DNA of 46,865 nt, taken from positions 1-46,865 of the forward strand of contig DASZJQ010000166.1 in NCBI GenBank assembly GCA_035947875.1, written 5' to 3'. Each line of letters begins with the position of its first letter. Position 1 is the first letter of the stretch. The notes below the pieces were generated by a model. That model was given only the letters and a program-made list of their open reading frames with translations. It ran no database searches and had not been told where the DNA came from. The position numbers and the translations under genes are program-made. This document shows, one piece after another, positions 16,919-25,540 of the stretch. The stretch is from Bog-473 sp035947875 (lineage in GTDB: Bacteria; Actinomycetota; Acidimicrobiia; Acidimicrobiales; RAAP-2).

Positions 16919-17098
16919 GTGGGGAACGAGAGGCAGTTCGAGACAGAGACGGTCGTGTGCGGCGGAAGCGGTCGGAAGGAGAGCGATGTCTCCGACGTCA
17001 TTGAACAGAAGACGGAAGCTGGGTGGCGCCTTCATTCGTCAGAGAGGTTGGCAAACGGCAGGACGCGACTGACCTTTCGTCGACCGGTGGTTCGTTGA
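16919..17098 (+). CDS. Small hypothetical protein, possibly leaderless
   Basis: A 59-residue frame whose C-terminal half, VIEQKTEAGWRLHSSERL then TRLTFRRPVV, has the look of a small alpha/beta domain ending in a strand with FRRP, as in DUF4177-like proteins. There is no ribosome binding site before GTG 16919, but TACCAT (16907-16912) sits where a -10 box would place the transcription start on the GTG itself, compatible with a leaderless mRNA. The frame could extend upstream to 16871. The gene is tentative. Confidence 0.45.
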   Translation: MGNERQFETETVVCGGSGRKESDVSDVIEQKTEAGWRLHSSERLANGRTRLTFRRPVVR

Positions 17099-17290
17099 CC
17101 TCGCTTGGCAAACTCACTCTCGCCCAGCCGGCCGTGCGATGTTCACCACACCCAGTCGATGGCGTGGCGCACACCAGATGCTGCGCTCGACCCGTCAGGC
17201 GGACCCCCGTGCCTCGGGAGGCCTCGGCCATCTCGCCGGTCCGCTTGGTTACCCACCCGCGACATTTATTTCCAGTGTCCTGCGTCTCCC

Positions 17291-17304
17291 CACTGTCTAC
17301 AGTG
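17291..17304. promoter_or_regulatory. Palindrome CACTGT-CT-ACAGTG
   Basis: A perfect 6-bp inverted repeat with a 2-bp centre, 37 bp before the GTG of the small gene at 17341. The size suits a dimeric regulator, but no regulator gene is adjacent. Confidence 0.4.
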
Positions 17305-17340
17305 ACCGCCAGGAACAGGGCCTATGTCGGTGGAGGAAAC

Positions 17341-17625
17341 GTGCAACCAGGGTCGGTACGTGCCGTTGAGTATGAGATTCTGTCGTCCAATCAGGCGGAC
17401 AGCATTGGGTTGACACCGAGCAAACTGAGAAACGAGCTTGGCGGGCTCTCCCAGCTCGGGGTCCTGAGATGCGTGGATCACCAATCCAGGAAGCTCACCG
17501 TCATCGGTGATGCTCGGCATGTGCGGAAGTTGATCGCCAATGGTCAGGCGAGTGATCCCGACGGGTTGAATCTCAACAAGCAGGTGTTCCCAGTGGTGAT
17601 GGCAGGTTGGCGCACCTCGAAGTGA
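17341..17625 (+). CDS. Hypothetical 94-residue protein
   Basis: The GTG start is preceded by GGTGGAGGAAAC, a good ribosome binding site. The N-terminal half, RAVEYEILSSNQ then LTPSKLRNELGGLSQLGVLR, has the helix pattern of a small winged-helix or helix-turn-helix domain, but no family is recognised. The frame is open further upstream (to 17023), though that part has poor composition. It converges on the lipoprotein gene across a strong hairpin. Confidence 0.5.
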   Translation: MQPGSVRAVEYEILSSNQADSIGLTPSKLRNELGGLSQLGVLRCVDHQSRKLTVIGDARHVRKLIANGQASDPDGLNLNKQVFPVVMAGWRTSK

Positions 17626-17713
17626 ATTCAGTACTCGGCTCGGACCGAAGAGCGGTTGTGAGTCGATCGTGGCGCTTCCTTGTCCCTCGCCATTGCGGTA
17701 ACTCCCTTTAGCA

Positions 17714-17760
17714 AACTCCGAGACGGACGGCTGCGTCTGCGGTCTTCGCAGACGGGAGTT
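17714..17760. terminator. Compound hairpin between convergent genes
   Basis: A perfect 8-bp stem CGTCTGCG/CGCAGACG (17734-17741, 17747-17754) with a 5-nt loop is enclosed by AACTCC (17714-17719) pairing with GGAGTT (17755-17760). It directly abuts the stop codon of the minus-strand lipoprotein gene. No T tract follows, as is common for actinobacterial terminators. Confidence 0.5.
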
Positions 17761-18185
17761 CATCCCACGTGGGGGTGGCCGAAGTGGAGCGGAGCATGCC
17801 GGAAGATGATTGTTCCGAGGAGTTCGTTCGACGGCGTCTCCGAGACAACCACGGCGAGTTGGCCCGAAGGTCGGCCCAGCGGTCGATTGACGCTGGTCCT
17901 GGTGAACTGACCCACGTACGCGGCCACGCACACCTTTTGCTGGGCCTTTGAGGACAGTGAAAGGTCACGAGAGAGATTGGGTGCTTTCTTGCGCAGTGAC
18001 GATTCGCTATAGAGCTGAATCCCAACGAGGCGACCCTTCCCGTGCACCGCATGGGAAGCGATGGGTAACGCCAGGTAGCACGAATTGTCTGTCGTGCCCA
18101 GGCTGCTCCGGGACGAGGTGCAACCGGCCAGCACGGAGGTCAGCAGAAGTGTCCCGGCCAAGACGACCCCCGGCCGGCGCTTCAT
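17760..18185 (-). CDS. Small lipoprotein, function unknown
   Basis: A 141-residue secreted lipoprotein: MKRRPGVVLAGTLLLTSVLAGC provides a basic start, hydrophobic core and lipobox with Cys22. The mature part contains two further cysteines (NSCYLAL and QKVCVAAY), possibly a disulfide, and no recognised domain. Its ATG overlaps the stop of the flippase-like membrane gene (ATGA), so both are translated from one mRNA. A compound hairpin follows the stop codon. Confidence 0.75.
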   Translation of the reverse strand: MKRRPGVVLAGTLLLTSVLAGCTSSRSSLGTTDNSCYLALPIASHAVHGKGRLVGIQLYSESSLRKKAPNLSRDLSLSSKAQQKVCVAAYVGQFTRTSVNRPLGRPSGQLAVVVSETPSNELLGTIIFRHAPLHFGHPHVG

Positions 18186-19363
18186 GAGCCGACCGCCGGC
18201 GGAGCGCCAAGAGGCCGCGAAAATGATTCGTCAAGGGCCGGATCATGGCCAATTCCGGCTTTGGTCGGGGTCGACAGTGCTTCTCGGCTCCACTTTCCCA
18301 TCCGAACCTCGAGCGCCAATTCTCCCAAGAGAACCCAACCGACGACAAGTACCAACCAGAAGCTAATGAACCGGTACATCAACACGGCGTCAACTGTCGT
18401 CACCTGAGACCCCCCGAAGGCAACCAACGCGATCGTGATGCTGCCCTCTACTGCCCCAAGTCCCCCGGGAGTGATAGGCAAAGTGGCAGCCAACTGTCCC
18501 GCCCCGTAGGCCAGCAAAAGTCCTTTCCAGGGAACGCTCGATCCGACCGCCAGGAACATCATGGCGAAGCAGGCGCAGTCCAGCAACCAGTTGCTCGCAC
18601 CCCAGAGCACGATGCCGATGATCTGTCGCCAGCCAAGTCGCACAGAAGTGACCCAATGCAGTAATCGTTTCACCTGAGCCTCGGCGTTTCCCCGTGGCCG
18701 ACCCACCAGCGCCTGGGACGCTCGGACCGACCACGAGACGAGAACAGCCAGGGGGCGTTCATAGACGAACAGGGCGCCGATCAGAACGATGACGAGGAGG
18801 GAACCCACCATGACGGGTATGAGGTCAAGCGTTGCCCCTTCGTCGGTGGCCAATGCCAGGCCGGCAGTGGCCACCAAGGACAGCGAAACGATGGAGGCGA
18901 CGATCGTGCCCGCCATCGACCAGGCGGCCAACGTGCTGTCGGCACCGAAGCGGCGAAACCACCGGAAGCCGTAAACGGTCGAGACGGCGCCGCCTCCCGG
19001 TAGGGAATTCATCAGTGCCTGCGAAGAAACGGTCGTCTTCAGGAGGGTCCACTTCGGGGCGGCGAGGCCCCCGCTCTTCAAGATTGCGTGCTGCATAGCG
19101 GCGAAGCAGACGAATGAACCGAACTCGGCGACCAGAGCAGGCAGCACCCACCACCAGTCGAGAGTGTCGAACACGTGTGAGAGGCCGCTGAGTTCATCGG
19201 TGTGCGAGGAGAGCACCCACAACGAGATGGCCAAGAGCCCGAGTCCCAACAGGTATTTCAATACCGGCCAAGACCGGCGTACGAACAGCCTCGACGCCTT
19301 AAACCCACGCGAGGCCCAGTTCGCCGCTGTCACAGGTGGGTGCTCTGATGTCTGAGCAGCCAT
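18182..19363 (-). CDS. Flippase-like / lysylphosphatidylglycerol synthase TM-region protein
   Basis: A 393-residue polytopic membrane protein with about eight to nine hydrophobic helices. Typical family features are EFGSFVCFAAMQHAIL, the glycine-rich SLPGGGAVSTVYGFRWF segment, and the ITPGGLGAVEG motif near residue 310. These belong to the UPF0104/LPG synthase TM family (PF03706-like), which lacks the soluble transferase domain here. Members are thought to move or present lipid-linked molecules. It heads a two-gene operon with the lipoprotein, and its start is divergent from the gene at 19495. Confidence 0.85.
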   Translation of the reverse strand: MAAQTSEHPPVTAANWASRGFKASRLFVRRSWPVLKYLLGLGLLAISLWVLSSHTDELSGLSHVFDTLDWWWVLPALVAEFGSFVCFAAMQHAILKSGGLAAPKWTLLKTTVSSQALMNSLPGGGAVSTVYGFRWFRRFGADSTLAAWSMAGTIVASIVSLSLVATAGLALATDEGATLDLIPVMVGSLLVIVLIGALFVYERPLAVLVSWSVRASQALVGRPRGNAEAQVKRLLHWVTSVRLGWRQIIGIVLWGASNWLLDCACFAMMFLAVGSSVPWKGLLLAYGAGQLAATLPITPGGLGAVEGSITIALVAFGGSQVTTVDAVLMYRFISFWLVLVVGWVLLGELALEVRMGKWSREALSTPTKAGIGHDPALDESFSRPLGAPPAVGS

Positions 19364-19494
19364 GTCACAGGTTTAGCGCAATGCCTCTGATGGACTGGTC
19401 ATATCAAAATCCTCGGCTCCGTCGAAATGGACCTGAGGTCAAGCAGTATCTGCCAGGACGTCGATGTTCACCGACCGGGGCGGCGACCGCAGGG

Positions 19495-19881
19495 ATGGGT
19501 TACCGTTTAGGTGTGGTCGAGATCGAGCGACACGAGGACGCGCAGTGGGCCATGATCTCGATCAATCCTGAAAAGGGCGAGCCGGCCACCGGCTGGGTGC
19601 TTGACATTTTCGGCGACGGTGAGCGCCTCATCCAGAAGGCGGTGGAACTCGACGAGCCGCAGAGCCGCGAACAGTGCGTCGTGGACGCCAAGCAGGCTCT
19701 ATCGGCGCACTACAGCGTGGCGGACGCCGACCCACCGCCATCGGCTCGGGCTGAACACAGATGGTGGCTCACGCCTCAGGGGGATCCGAGCAATCTTGAA
19801 ACTGATGGCACCGTTCAGGACGGTGAGGAGTGGACGGGCGGCATCATGTCACAGAGGTTTCCGACAAAACCGGTGTATTGA
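19495..19881 (+). CDS. Hypothetical protein, about 128 residues
   Basis: An acidic soluble protein with a compact N-terminal part, VVEIERHEDAQWAMISINPEK followed by a helix-rich segment RLIQKAVELDEP and QCVVDAKQALSAHY, then a Pro/Gly-rich tail. No family is recognised. The start is uncertain: ATG 19495 has a weak site, and GTG 19513 is an alternative that begins just before the compact region. Composition fits the genome. Confidence 0.5.
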   Translation: MGYRLGVVEIERHEDAQWAMISINPEKGEPATGWVLDIFGDGERLIQKAVELDEPQSREQCVVDAKQALSAHYSVADADPPPSARAEHRWWLTPQGDPSNLETDGTVQDGEEWTGGIMSQRFPTKPVY

Positions 19882-19902
19882 TTCACCAGGCGCGGGGGAT
19901 CG

Positions 19903-20676
19903 CTATGAATCGATTCGGCGGGCGCTGACGAGCATGAGGCGCGGGATGGTGGCCGCATTGGCGAAGCCACCGGTTTCGAGCAGGACAGCGGGCGGTGGCG
20001 AGGGCTCAACCATGTCATCGATGAGCAATCCCTCTTCTCCCATGGCGTGGACGTAACGGCTGAGCGGTCGGTGAGCGAACTGGAATTGAACCCCAGGTGT
20101 GACCTCGTCAACCGCTACGTCGTCACGTAAATATTGACCGATCCTCCAGAACTGCTCGGCTCGACTCTCGTCGTCCACCCAGCCGCTGCCCGGGGACTGG
20201 AGGAGTGGATGTACGAGGAACAAGAGGAATCGTCCCCCGGGTGCGAGCACACGAGCGATCTCTGCGATAGCCGGCTCAAATGGATCGACATGTTCGAGCG
20301 CCATACACACCACCACCGAATCGAAGGCCGCTTCTCGGTACGGGAGTTGCTCCGCCCTTGCGTGCACATAGCAAGCCGATCCGCCTCGGGTGTGAGCGAC
20401 GCGGATTTGTGACCGTACGGGGTCGACCCCTACCGCGGCGGCTCCGAGCCGGGCGATGCACCGGGTGACCTGGCCCTCCCCGCATCCGACGTCAAGAACT
20501 CGTTCCGAACCCCGCAGGTGACGTACAACCAGGGGAAGAACCTGTTCTTCGTACTCGGGGTCGGCTCCTTCGGTGTAGGTCTTTTGCCACCAGTCCGAAT
20601 GTTGCTCCCACAGCGATTCGCCGAGCATCGGGCGAGGATAACGCCGGTGCCGCGTCGAGCCGACGCAGGCGATCAT
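19903..20676 (-). CDS. Class I SAM-dependent methyltransferase
   Basis: A 257-residue Rossmann-fold methyltransferase. Motif I is VLDVGCGEGQVTRCIA, motif II includes GVDP, and the post-motif FDSVVVCMALEHVDPF and VLAPGGRFLLFLVHPLL match the Methyltransf_11 group. The acceptor substrate cannot be read. I use ATG 20676 because GGAGGGAG lies 7 bases upstream; the longer frame to 20751 crosses into the divergent promoter region. The divergently transcribed CoA transferase starts 79 bp away, so they may share a control region. Confidence 0.88.
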   Translation of the reverse strand: MIACVGSTRHRRYPRPMLGESLWEQHSDWWQKTYTEGADPEYEEQVLPLVVRHLRGSERVLDVGCGEGQVTRCIARLGAAAVGVDPVRSQIRVAHTRGGSACYVHARAEQLPYREAAFDSVVVCMALEHVDPFEPAIAEIARVLAPGGRFLLFLVHPLLQSPGSGWVDDESRAEQFWRIGQYLRDDVAVDEVTPGVQFQFAHRPLSRYVHAMGEEGLLIDDMVEPSPPPAVLLETGGFANAATIPRLMLVSARRIDS

Positions 20677-20755
20677 GCGATGTCTCCCTCCACAGCTTCG
20701 CTCCATTGATTCGCTCCATTTCTGCGGAAATTGGCGGTGCTCTAGGCTCACGACC

Positions 20756-23014
20756 GTGCCCGGCCTGCTCGAGGATCTGCGCGTCCTTGACCTGACCGAC
20801 GAGCGGTCGCGTCTGGCTGGCCGCGCCTTCGCCGACCTCGGAGCCGACGTGGTCGCATTCGAACCCGACGGCTCGGCTCAGGACGTACGCTGGCGCGTCG
20901 AACGGGCCGGCACCACTGTCGTGTCGGCTCTGGACGACGGTCTCTGGTCTGGAGCGGACGTGGTCCTCTCCCACTTCGGCCGTGATGGCCGAGCCCCCCA
21001 GGCCATCTGGGTGAGCATCACGCCATTCGGCTTGACCGGCCCCCGCGCCCACTGGCGTGGGAGCGACCTCACCTGCATGGCCGCCGGTACGGGAATGAAT
21101 GTCACCGGCGACCCCGACCGGGCGCCCCTTCGGTGCTCCGAGCCGGCGTCCTATGCGCACACGGGTGGCGAAGTCGTCATTGCCGCACTCACCGCATTGG
21201 CCAGCGGTATGCCCCAAGACGTCGACGTGAGCATGCAGGAACTGTTGCTAGTGACGCAGATGAACGCGCCGGCTCGATGGCCGACCGAAGGCAACAGAGG
21301 GAACCGTCGGGGGGCCAGGACGGGCCTGACGACGGAGACGTGGCCGTGCGCCGATGGATACGTCTCCTTCGGGCTGCGCGGCGGCAAGGCACGCGTGAAG
21401 AACCTGCGGACCTTTACCGAACTGGCCGAGGCCGACGGCGTCGCGACGGCGGCGGTGAGCCAACGAGACTGGGCTTCGTTCGATCCGGCGGCTCTGACGC
21501 CCGAGGAGTTGGCCGAGATCGAGGGTGTGGTGGCCGCGTGCTTCGCCAAGCACACGATGCGCGAACTGTACGACCACGCCGTGGCCACCGGGCTCATGCT
21601 GGCCCCCGCCAGCAACGCCGCCGATATCATCAACTCGACCCAGCTCGCCTCTCGCCACGCGCTCGCCGCCCTCGGTGACATCCCCTCCGTCCCCCGCGCC
21701 TTCGCCCGTACCGTCCCCGATCGCATGAACCTGCGCGGCGAAGTGGTCATTGGCCCACCGCCGCACTGGGGACCTCGACCCTGCCCCTTCCGATTCGATC
21801 GCCAGGGCGGACGGGCCTGGGAAGGTCTCAAGATCGTCGAACTGGGCAGCGGCGCGGCCGGCCCGATCGCCACCCGCTACTTCGCCGACCACGGCGCCAC
21901 CGTGGTGCGCATTGAGTCACACACCAAACCGGACTTCCTGCGTTCCTACAGCTCTCAACCCTTCAAACAGTACGGGCTCGAGGGCAGCGAGTTCTTCTGC
22001 GGCCTCAATGGCGGCAAACTCGACATCTCGCTCAACATGCGCAACCCGGCGGCCATCGAACTGGCGCGACGACTGTGCACGGAATGGGCGGACGCTGTGT
22101 TGGAGAACTTCGCCCCCGGGGCCATGGCCAAGTGGGGCCTTGACTTTGAGAGCCTCGCCGCTCGCAAGCCGGACGTCGTGATGGCCTCTGGCTGCATATG
22201 GGGTAACACCGGACCGGAGCGGAGCTATCCAGGATTTGGCGGTCAGGGTGCGGCGCTGTCGGGCTACACGCACCTCACTGGCTGGGCCGATCGCCGGCCC
22301 GTCGGCCTGTCCGGCACCATTACCGACTCGCTGGCACCGAGATTCGTGGCGGCCGCCCTGGCGTCGGCGATCCTGCACAAGGAGCGTACCGGCGAGGGTA
22401 CGTATATCGATCTCTCACAGGTCGAGGTGGCGATCTGGACCCTCGGCGCCTGGGTGGCCGAAGAATCAGTGGGCATCACCCGAGGACGCGACGGCAATCG
22501 ACACCCGCACATGGCCCCCCATGGCGTCTTCGCCTGCGCAGACTCGGGCGACGTCAAGGACCGCTGCTGGGTCGCGCTGGCCGTCCATTCGGATGACCAG
22601 TGGCGCACGTTGGCGGGGATCATCGGTGGACCACTCGAGCTGTCGCTGGGACAGCGCTTGGCCGACCAGGACCAGCTCGAACGACTCATCACGGGTTGGA
22701 CGTCCCAACGGACCAACCTCGATGCGGCAGAGCAGCTTCAGGCGGCCGGTCTCGACGCCCATGAGGTCTCCGATTTCGCCGACGCCCACGTCCATCCACA
22801 GCTGGTGTCGCGTCGGCACTTCGTGCCGATCGAACATCCGCTGATGGGCGTCACCACCTATGAGGAGAACGGCTTCAGGTTGTCGAAGAGCGGCGGCGGG
22901 ATCACCCAACCTGGGCCCTTGATCGGACAACACACCGAACAGGTCCTGATCGAGTTCCTGGGACTCTCGGCCGACGAGGTCAAGGATCTTTCCGAAGGTG
23001 GAGCGCTTGACTGA
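20756..23014 (+). CDS. Tandem CaiB/BaiF family III CoA-transferase
   Basis: A 752-residue fusion of two family III CoA-transferase-like halves. The first half starts LEDLRVLDLTDERSR and lacks the catalytic aspartate (it has SYAHTG where the active Asp is expected). The second half begins near residue 355 with WEGLKIVELGSGAAGPIA and keeps the candidate catalytic Asp524 in GTITDSLAPR and the TGEGTYIDLSQVEV strand. So one half is likely degenerate and structural. Such proteins transfer CoA between carboxylic acids in fatty-acid, aromatic or steroid catabolism. GTG 20756 is the likely start. The mug-like gene overlaps its 3' end by 17 bp. Confidence 0.85.
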   Translation: MPGLLEDLRVLDLTDERSRLAGRAFADLGADVVAFEPDGSAQDVRWRVERAGTTVVSALDDGLWSGADVVLSHFGRDGRAPQAIWVSITPFGLTGPRAHWRGSDLTCMAAGTGMNVTGDPDRAPLRCSEPASYAHTGGEVVIAALTALASGMPQDVDVSMQELLLVTQMNAPARWPTEGNRGNRRGARTGLTTETWPCADGYVSFGLRGGKARVKNLRTFTELAEADGVATAAVSQRDWASFDPAALTPEELAEIEGVVAACFAKHTMRELYDHAVATGLMLAPASNAADIINSTQLASRHALAALGDIPSVPRAFARTVPDRMNLRGEVVIGPPPHWGPRPCPFRFDRQGGRAWEGLKIVELGSGAAGPIATRYFADHGATVVRIESHTKPDFLRSYSSQPFKQYGLEGSEFFCGLNGGKLDISLNMRNPAAIELARRLCTEWADAVLENFAPGAMAKWGLDFESLAARKPDVVMASGCIWGNTGPERSYPGFGGQGAALSGYTHLTGWADRRPVGLSGTITDSLAPRFVAAALASAILHKERTGEGTYIDLSQVEVAIWTLGAWVAEESVGITRGRDGNRHPHMAPHGVFACADSGDVKDRCWVALAVHSDDQWRTLAGIIGGPLELSLGQRLADQDQLERLITGWTSQRTNLDAAEQLQAAGLDAHEVSDFADAHVHPQLVSRRHFVPIEHPLMGVTTYEENGFRLSKSGGGITQPGPLIGQHTEQVLIEFLGLSADEVKDLSEGGALD

Positions 23015-23528
23015 TGCCGCTGGCGTTCCTGACCTGGTCGGGTCCGACCTTCGACTGCTCTTTTGCGGCATCAACCCCGGAACATTGTCTGGCCAACTTG
23101 GCCTCCACTTTGCCCGATCGGGCAACCGATTTTGGAAGCTCTTGCACGCCGCAGGCTTCACCGACGCTGTTTTGCTTCCCTCCGAACAGCACATTCTCCC
23201 CTCGTTGGGCATCGGCATCACGAATCTGGTCGAAAGGACGACGGCGGGGGCCCGTGACCTCCATGACACGGAACTCGGTGACGGCGCTCGTCGTTTGGAA
23301 GCCAAGGTGATGACCCTCCGGCCTCGGTGCGTCGCCGTGCTCGGTCTCCAGGCTTACCGGACCGCTTTTGGGCGTCCTCAGGCGACAGTGGGCCGGCAGC
23401 CCGAGGAAATCGCCGGCGCCCAACTGTGGTTGTTACCCAATCCAAGTGGCCTGCAGGCCAGGTACCAGATGCCCGAAATGACGACCTTCTTTCGAGCCTT
23501 GTACCTGGCTACGTTCGGCGACGACTGA
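22998..23528 (+). CDS. mug: G/U mismatch-specific uracil-DNA glycosylase (Mug-like)
   Basis: A 176-residue member of the uracil-DNA glycosylase superfamily. CGINPGTLSG (catalytic-type Asn26 in GINPG, residues 24-28) and GNRFWKLLHAAGF are typical of Mug/TDG, and LLPNPSGLQARY is the second conserved motif near the C-terminus. It removes uracil or thymine opposite guanine to start base excision repair. The GTG start lies inside the end of the CoA-transferase gene, so the two are transcribed together although unrelated in function. It ends 3 bp from the convergent glycosyltransferase gene. Confidence 0.88.
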   Translation: MERLTDAAGVPDLVGSDLRLLFCGINPGTLSGQLGLHFARSGNRFWKLLHAAGFTDAVLLPSEQHILPSLGIGITNLVERTTAGARDLHDTELGDGARRLEAKVMTLRPRCVAVLGLQAYRTAFGRPQATVGRQPEEIAGAQLWLLPNPSGLQARYQMPEMTTFFRALYLATFGDD

Positions 23529-23531
23529 GCC

Positions 23532-25355
23532 TCAGCCCGGCAGCCTCGAGGCCAATGGTGCCGGGTCTCCTGACTGCGCCCACCGAGGGAGGCGGCCGAC
23601 CACCGCCGCGTGGAACATTTCCACCGTCCGTTCGAGACACTGGTTGCGATCGTGCGCCCGAGCCACCCGTTGCTCCCCCGCTCTACCCATGGCTCGCAAC
23701 GCTCCCATCGGGGACGCGGCGAGTGCGCTCAGCCCGGCCACGGCCGATCCGACATCGGAAGGTTCACAGAGCCAGCCGGTGACGCCCGGCTCGATGAGCG
23801 TAGGTATGTCCCCCACCCGGGTGGCCAGAACCGGAAGGCCGAAAGCCATGGCTTCGACCAGCGCTGCCGGTAGGGATTCGGATTCGGAAAGCAACACAGC
23901 GGCGTCAGCGGCCAACCACGATGGCCGCAGGTCATCGCTGAACGGGAGGATGCGTACCGCATCCTCAAGGCCTCGGTCCGTCACGAATTGGTTGATCGCA
24001 TCGGTATAGGGACGTTCGGAATGGCCGATGAGCACGCATCGCAGCCGGGGGCAGGCACGGTGGATCCGGTCCAGCGCGCTCACGAGCACGCCTTGGCCTT
24101 TGGCCTTCCACATCGTGGCCGCGCACACGATGAGGCGATCATCGGGTCCCACACCGAGCCGCTCCCGGGCCGTCTCGCGGGAGGCCACCGCTCGGTAGGC
24201 GCGGGCCGCTGCCACATCAACGCCAGAGCCGAGGACAACGAACCGGCCGGCGTAGCCATCCCCGCGATAGGTGCGCACGGCCGCATCGGAATTGCTCCAC
24301 ACGATGGACGCCCCGCCCACGGCCCGACGTGCCCGCTGTTCCACTCCGGGATGAAGCAGTGGTCCTTGCACCCATCGCACGACCGAACGCAACGGCTCTG
24401 CTTCACCGATGCGGAGCACCGAGGGGATGCCGAGCCGCACGGCACTGTCAACTGCCGGGAAGGACGTGACGGTGGGCCCGACCACAAGGTCGAATTTCCC
24501 CTCCATCTTCGTGCTCAGATCGGTCACTGCCTTTTCGTAGCCCCTGAGATCGTCGAAGGGCACCAGCGGGATGGGGTGCACCGTGGCCCCTGCGGCTTCC
24601 AGCGCCGGACGGAGCGGGCCGTCATGCGCGGCAAAGACGGTGGACGTGAACCCGCCGACGTGACCCAAGTGCGCAATCACCTCAGCCATGCGGAGCTGGG
24701 ACCCTCCCTTGTCGAGTCCGCGGGCGAGCCACAGGGTACGAATCCCACCACTCGGCGCGACGCTGCCCCGCCGGCGGTGTGCCGCTCCCGGCCTGTTCCT
24801 CGCGCCGGCTACGGCAATCGGTGCCCCTGTCTCGGTCGCCACACTCAGGGGGCGCTGCAAGGACAAAGCGCGGGGCAACCACCAATCCGTTGTGCCATCG
24901 AGCAGCGAGATCGCAACCTGCAGCGATGCGGCCCTGTCGTGGGGGCGATAGGCCAACGGGACCGCGACAAGCAGCTCAAACCCTGAGAGCACGGCGGCGG
25001 GGCGACCCAGGGCCACGGCCACGTCCGGTCGAGGGCGTCCAATGGCGGCCCGACCCAGCAGTCGGCCGTCCAACCACACTTCGACGTGGCAGACCGGATT
25101 CTCCTGACTAAACGCCCACCCTTCCACTCGGAGATCGTTGGGATTGGATGGCTCCAGTCCGGTTGGTTCGTCGAGATGGCCCGCAACGTGTCGTACGGGA
25201 TCACCGCCGAGGGTTTCGTGGAGGACCGAGGGACGCTCCAATACGACGGTGGCCCGACGCTCCTTGGACCGGCGGGCCATGATGGACCACGCCAAGCCGG
25301 TTGTACCGAGAAGGGCCACTGACACGAACTTGGCGGGGCGACCAATTGCCGTCAT
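23532..25355 (-). CDS. GT4-type glycosyltransferase with membrane-anchored N-terminal domain
   Basis: A 607-residue protein. A hydrophobic segment near the start (FVSVALLGTTGLAWSI) may anchor it. Residues about 65-160 form a beta-rich domain with LRVEGWAFSQENPV, VEVWLDGRLLGRA and RPDVA, a module I have seen attached to actinobacterial glycosyltransferases. The C-terminal 400 residues are a GT-B fold: LDKGGSQLRMAEV, VWSNSDAAVRTY, and the donor motif ESLPAALVEAMAFGLPVLA with GVTGWL. GT4 enzymes usually use NDP- or GDP-sugars with retention. ATG 25355 has GGAGGGGGG upstream; the frame continues to 25790 without support. Confidence 0.82.
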   Translation of the reverse strand: MTAIGRPAKFVSVALLGTTGLAWSIMARRSKERRATVVLERPSVLHETLGGDPVRHVAGHLDEPTGLEPSNPNDLRVEGWAFSQENPVCHVEVWLDGRLLGRAAIGRPRPDVAVALGRPAAVLSGFELLVAVPLAYRPHDRAASLQVAISLLDGTTDWWLPRALSLQRPLSVATETGAPIAVAGARNRPGAAHRRRGSVAPSGGIRTLWLARGLDKGGSQLRMAEVIAHLGHVGGFTSTVFAAHDGPLRPALEAAGATVHPIPLVPFDDLRGYEKAVTDLSTKMEGKFDLVVGPTVTSFPAVDSAVRLGIPSVLRIGEAEPLRSVVRWVQGPLLHPGVEQRARRAVGGASIVWSNSDAAVRTYRGDGYAGRFVVLGSGVDVAAARAYRAVASRETARERLGVGPDDRLIVCAATMWKAKGQGVLVSALDRIHRACPRLRCVLIGHSERPYTDAINQFVTDRGLEDAVRILPFSDDLRPSWLAADAAVLLSESESLPAALVEAMAFGLPVLATRVGDIPTLIEPGVTGWLCEPSDVGSAVAGLSALAASPMGALRAMGRAGEQRVARAHDRNQCLERTVEMFHAAVVGRLPRWAQSGDPAPLASRLPG

Positions 25356-25540
25356 CGGCCCCCCTCCAGCGGCTCGTGTTCCAATTTTCAGGCTACCCAG
25401 GTTGGGCACCTTTCTCGTGTCCCAGACTTGAGGGGCAATGCGCTGCACCGCCAGTCGATTCTCGCTGATTGGTCGGGAGGACAGCGTCGAATGGTGGTTG
25501 CCCCGCTTCCCGCTGTCACGCCCTTGGTCGTGGAGAGGGC

